Shown one piece after another: positions 62,754 through 64,000 of a stretch of 64,000 bases of DNA; the first letter of the stretch is position 1; each line of letters begins with the position of its first letter. The stretch is from Flavobacteriales bacterium. GTDB lineage: Bacteria; Bacteroidota; Bacteroidia; Flavobacteriales_F; PHOS-HE28. The translations under genes were made by a program, and so were the position numbers. The notes beneath the pieces were generated by a model that searched no databases, was not told the DNA's origin, and saw only the letters and a list, made by a program, of their open reading frames with translations. The DNA is taken from positions 79,931 through 143,930 of the forward strand of contig JADIYA010000003.1 of the NCBI GenBank assembly GCA_016705545.1, given 5' to 3'.

Positions 62754-63401
62754 ATGATCCGCCTGGCCCTCGCCGACGACCAACGCCTCTTCCGCTACGG
62801 CATGTCCATGCTGCTGCGCGACATGGCCGGTGTACAGGTGGTGCTGGAGTGCGCCAATGGCGAGGAACTGCTCACCGCGCTGAAGAACACGCCGGTGGAC
62901 ATCGTGCTGCTGGATCTGGAGATGCCGGTGCTCGATGGCATCGAGACCACCAAGCGCATCAAGCAGGACTTCCCTCAGGTGAAGGTGCTCATCCTCAGCA
63001 CGCACGACGAGGACAAGTTCATTACGCACCTGATGGAGCTGGGCGCGAACGGCTACATGTTGAAGAACGCCGAGCCGGACGAGATCGATACGGCGATCCG
63101 GTCGGTGCATGCGAACGGATTCTATTTCAGCGAGCTGGTGAGCCGCGTGATGCTGCACGGCCTGGTGAAGAAGAAGCAGGTGAAACCCACCTTCAACGAG
63201 ATCGATCCGCTCAGCGAGCGCGAACTGGAAGTACTGCGTGGCATCTGCACGGAATGTACCACGACGGAGATCGCCGAGAAAGTGTTCGTGAGCCCTCGCC
63301 CGGTGGACTTCCACCGGAACAACCTGCTCTTGAAGACCGGCGCGCGGAATGCGGCGGGACTTGTGGTGTACGCGATGACGAATGGCATTTACACGCCGTG
63401 A
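62754..63401 (+). CDS. NarL/FixJ-type response regulator
   Basis: An intact two-domain response regulator of 215 residues. The receiver (about 1-120) has the acidic pair 'LADDQRLFRYG', the phospho-acceptor Asp in 'DIVLLDLEMPVLDG', a Ser in 'ILSTHDEDK' and Lys in 'YMLKNAEPDE'. The LuxR-type HTH starts at 'LSERELEVLRGICTECTT'. In its recognition helix the usual 'SPRTVEGHRNNLL' reads 'SPRPVDFHRNNLL', a Pro and a Phe at conserved positions, which could weaken DNA binding. The stop overlaps the start of the propeller sensor gene (GTGA). The regulator is probably phosphorylated by that sensor or by the HPt protein, by inference. Confidence 0.9.
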   Translation: MIRLALADDQRLFRYGMSMLLRDMAGVQVVLECANGEELLTALKNTPVDIVLLDLEMPVLDGIETTKRIKQDFPQVKVLILSTHDEDKFITHLMELGANGYMLKNAEPDEIDTAIRSVHANGFYFSELVSRVMLHGLVKKKQVKPTFNEIDPLSERELEVLRGICTECTTTEIAEKVFVSPRPVDFHRNNLLLKTGARNAAGLVVYAMTNGIYTP

Positions 63402-64000
63402 AGGTGCGCGTGCTGCGATCCACGCTGCTGTTCGTTCTTCTGGCGGGGAGCGGGGCGCAGGCGCAGTGGGATACTCTCTATCTGCCATTCCGCGCCCTCA
63501 CCATCGAGGACGGCCTTCGGCAGACATGGTGAGCAGCATCATCCAGGAACGAGCGGGCTTCGCGTAGTCCGCCACCAAGGATGGCCCTGGAACCGCTACG
63601 ACGGCTATTCATTCCGGGTTCCGCCACGATCCGGCGGACAGCACCGCGCGAGACAACTTGAATCCAGGCTCATCCACGACATCGCGCAGGGCTGTTGTGG
63701 TGGGCACGAACAGAGGGCTGGATGTGTTCGATCCCAAACCGAGGTCTACCTTCCATTCTGCCGTGACTGATGGAGCCTCGAGCCTGGCTGCTGCAAAGAG
63801 CGACCCGCGCGCGCGCATCGATGGCACCCAATGCGCGACGAACGTCATCGCGGAAGACCCTGCCGGGAATCTCTGGGTATCGTCAGGCAATGGGTTGTAC
63901 CGCATCGATCCAGACCGCAGTGCATCCACCCCTGCGGGACCCGGCGCTCGCGTTGATCTCGTCGGGGTGTGCCCGGGCGTGAAAATGCAGTGGTTGGACG
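63398..64000 (+). CDS. Propeller sensor protein (partial, several frameshifts)
   Basis: Start of a gene that leaves the window. GTG at 63398 overlaps the regulator's stop. The signal peptide includes 'LLFVLLAGSGAQAQ'. It continues 'FRALTIEDGLRQ' and then breaks. Blade motifs recur in several frames: 'MVSSIIQERAGFA', 'VVVGTNRGLDVFDPK' and 'NVIAEDPAGNLWVSSGNGLY', as in two-component-regulator propellers of Bacteroidota. At least four frame changes and one in-frame stop occur in 600 bases. In this family the C-terminus is usually Y_Y_Y plus a histidine kinase, which would match the adjacent regulator, but that part is outside the window. Confidence 0.65.

Overview
The window is GC-rich, gene-dense DNA from a Bacteroidota bacterium, most likely a high-GC member of the Flavobacteriales. 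The taxonomic markers are a fused lpxC/fabZ gene followed by lpxA, the gldF-gldG-DUF4340-dnaN block, type IX secretion (T9SS) C-terminal sorting domains of both the short type A and the gliding-motility (CHU_C, type B) kind, and Bacteroidota-style TAnnTTTG promoter boxes in place of Shine-Dalgarno-led starts. No rRNA, tRNA, CRISPR array, insertion sequence or phage gene was seen. The assignment rests on gene families recognised by eye; no search was run.

Layout. 0-9.8 kb: tail of a T9SS cargo protein, a frameshifted M1 metallopeptidase, nth, a lipid A acyltransferase, a desaturase, an ECF-type sigma factor and uvrA. 9.8-20.8 kb: three tandem paralogous giant secreted proteins (DUF7948-like domain, SBBP propeller, PKD domains, CHU_C sorting domain). 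21-29 kb: the lpxC/fabZ-lpxA operon, a DEAD-box RNA helicase with a GGYKG tail, a delta-60-repeat T9SS cargo protein and an SH3-like protein. 29.5-37 kb: a CotH/lamin-tail cargo protein interrupted by two adjacent TAA codons, a DinB protein, a small HTH protein and a propeller-Y_Y_Y-transmembrane protein whose output is a class III adenylate cyclase. 37-52 kb: a second M1 peptidase, LpxH-like hydrolase, gap, lipA, OsmC, ung, a BamA/TamA-family barrel, dnaN, DUF4340, gldG and gldF. 52-64 kb: five consecutive TPR-transmembrane-adenylate cyclase genes, then an HPt-like protein, a NarL-type response regulator and the start of a propeller sensor protein.

How the genes work together. Several genes serve the outer envelope: lipid A synthesis (lpxC/fabZ, lpxA, LpxH-like, LpxL-like), a BamA/TamA barrel, T9SS cargo and the GldFG transporter used for gliding. 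The second theme is signalling. Six class III cyclases, all predicted to make cAMP from their Lys/Asp specificity residues, sit within 29 kb. All six have an N-terminal sensor region preceded by a signal-peptide-like segment, a membrane segment and a cytoplasmic cyclase. Five are tandem and lead directly into phosphorelay genes. This cyclase cluster is the most unusual part of the window.

Caution. At least eight otherwise well-conserved genes carry one or more single-base frameshifts, and these become dense after 60.4 kb. In every case the protein signal resumes intact in another frame. Assembly or consensus error is therefore at least as likely as true gene decay.
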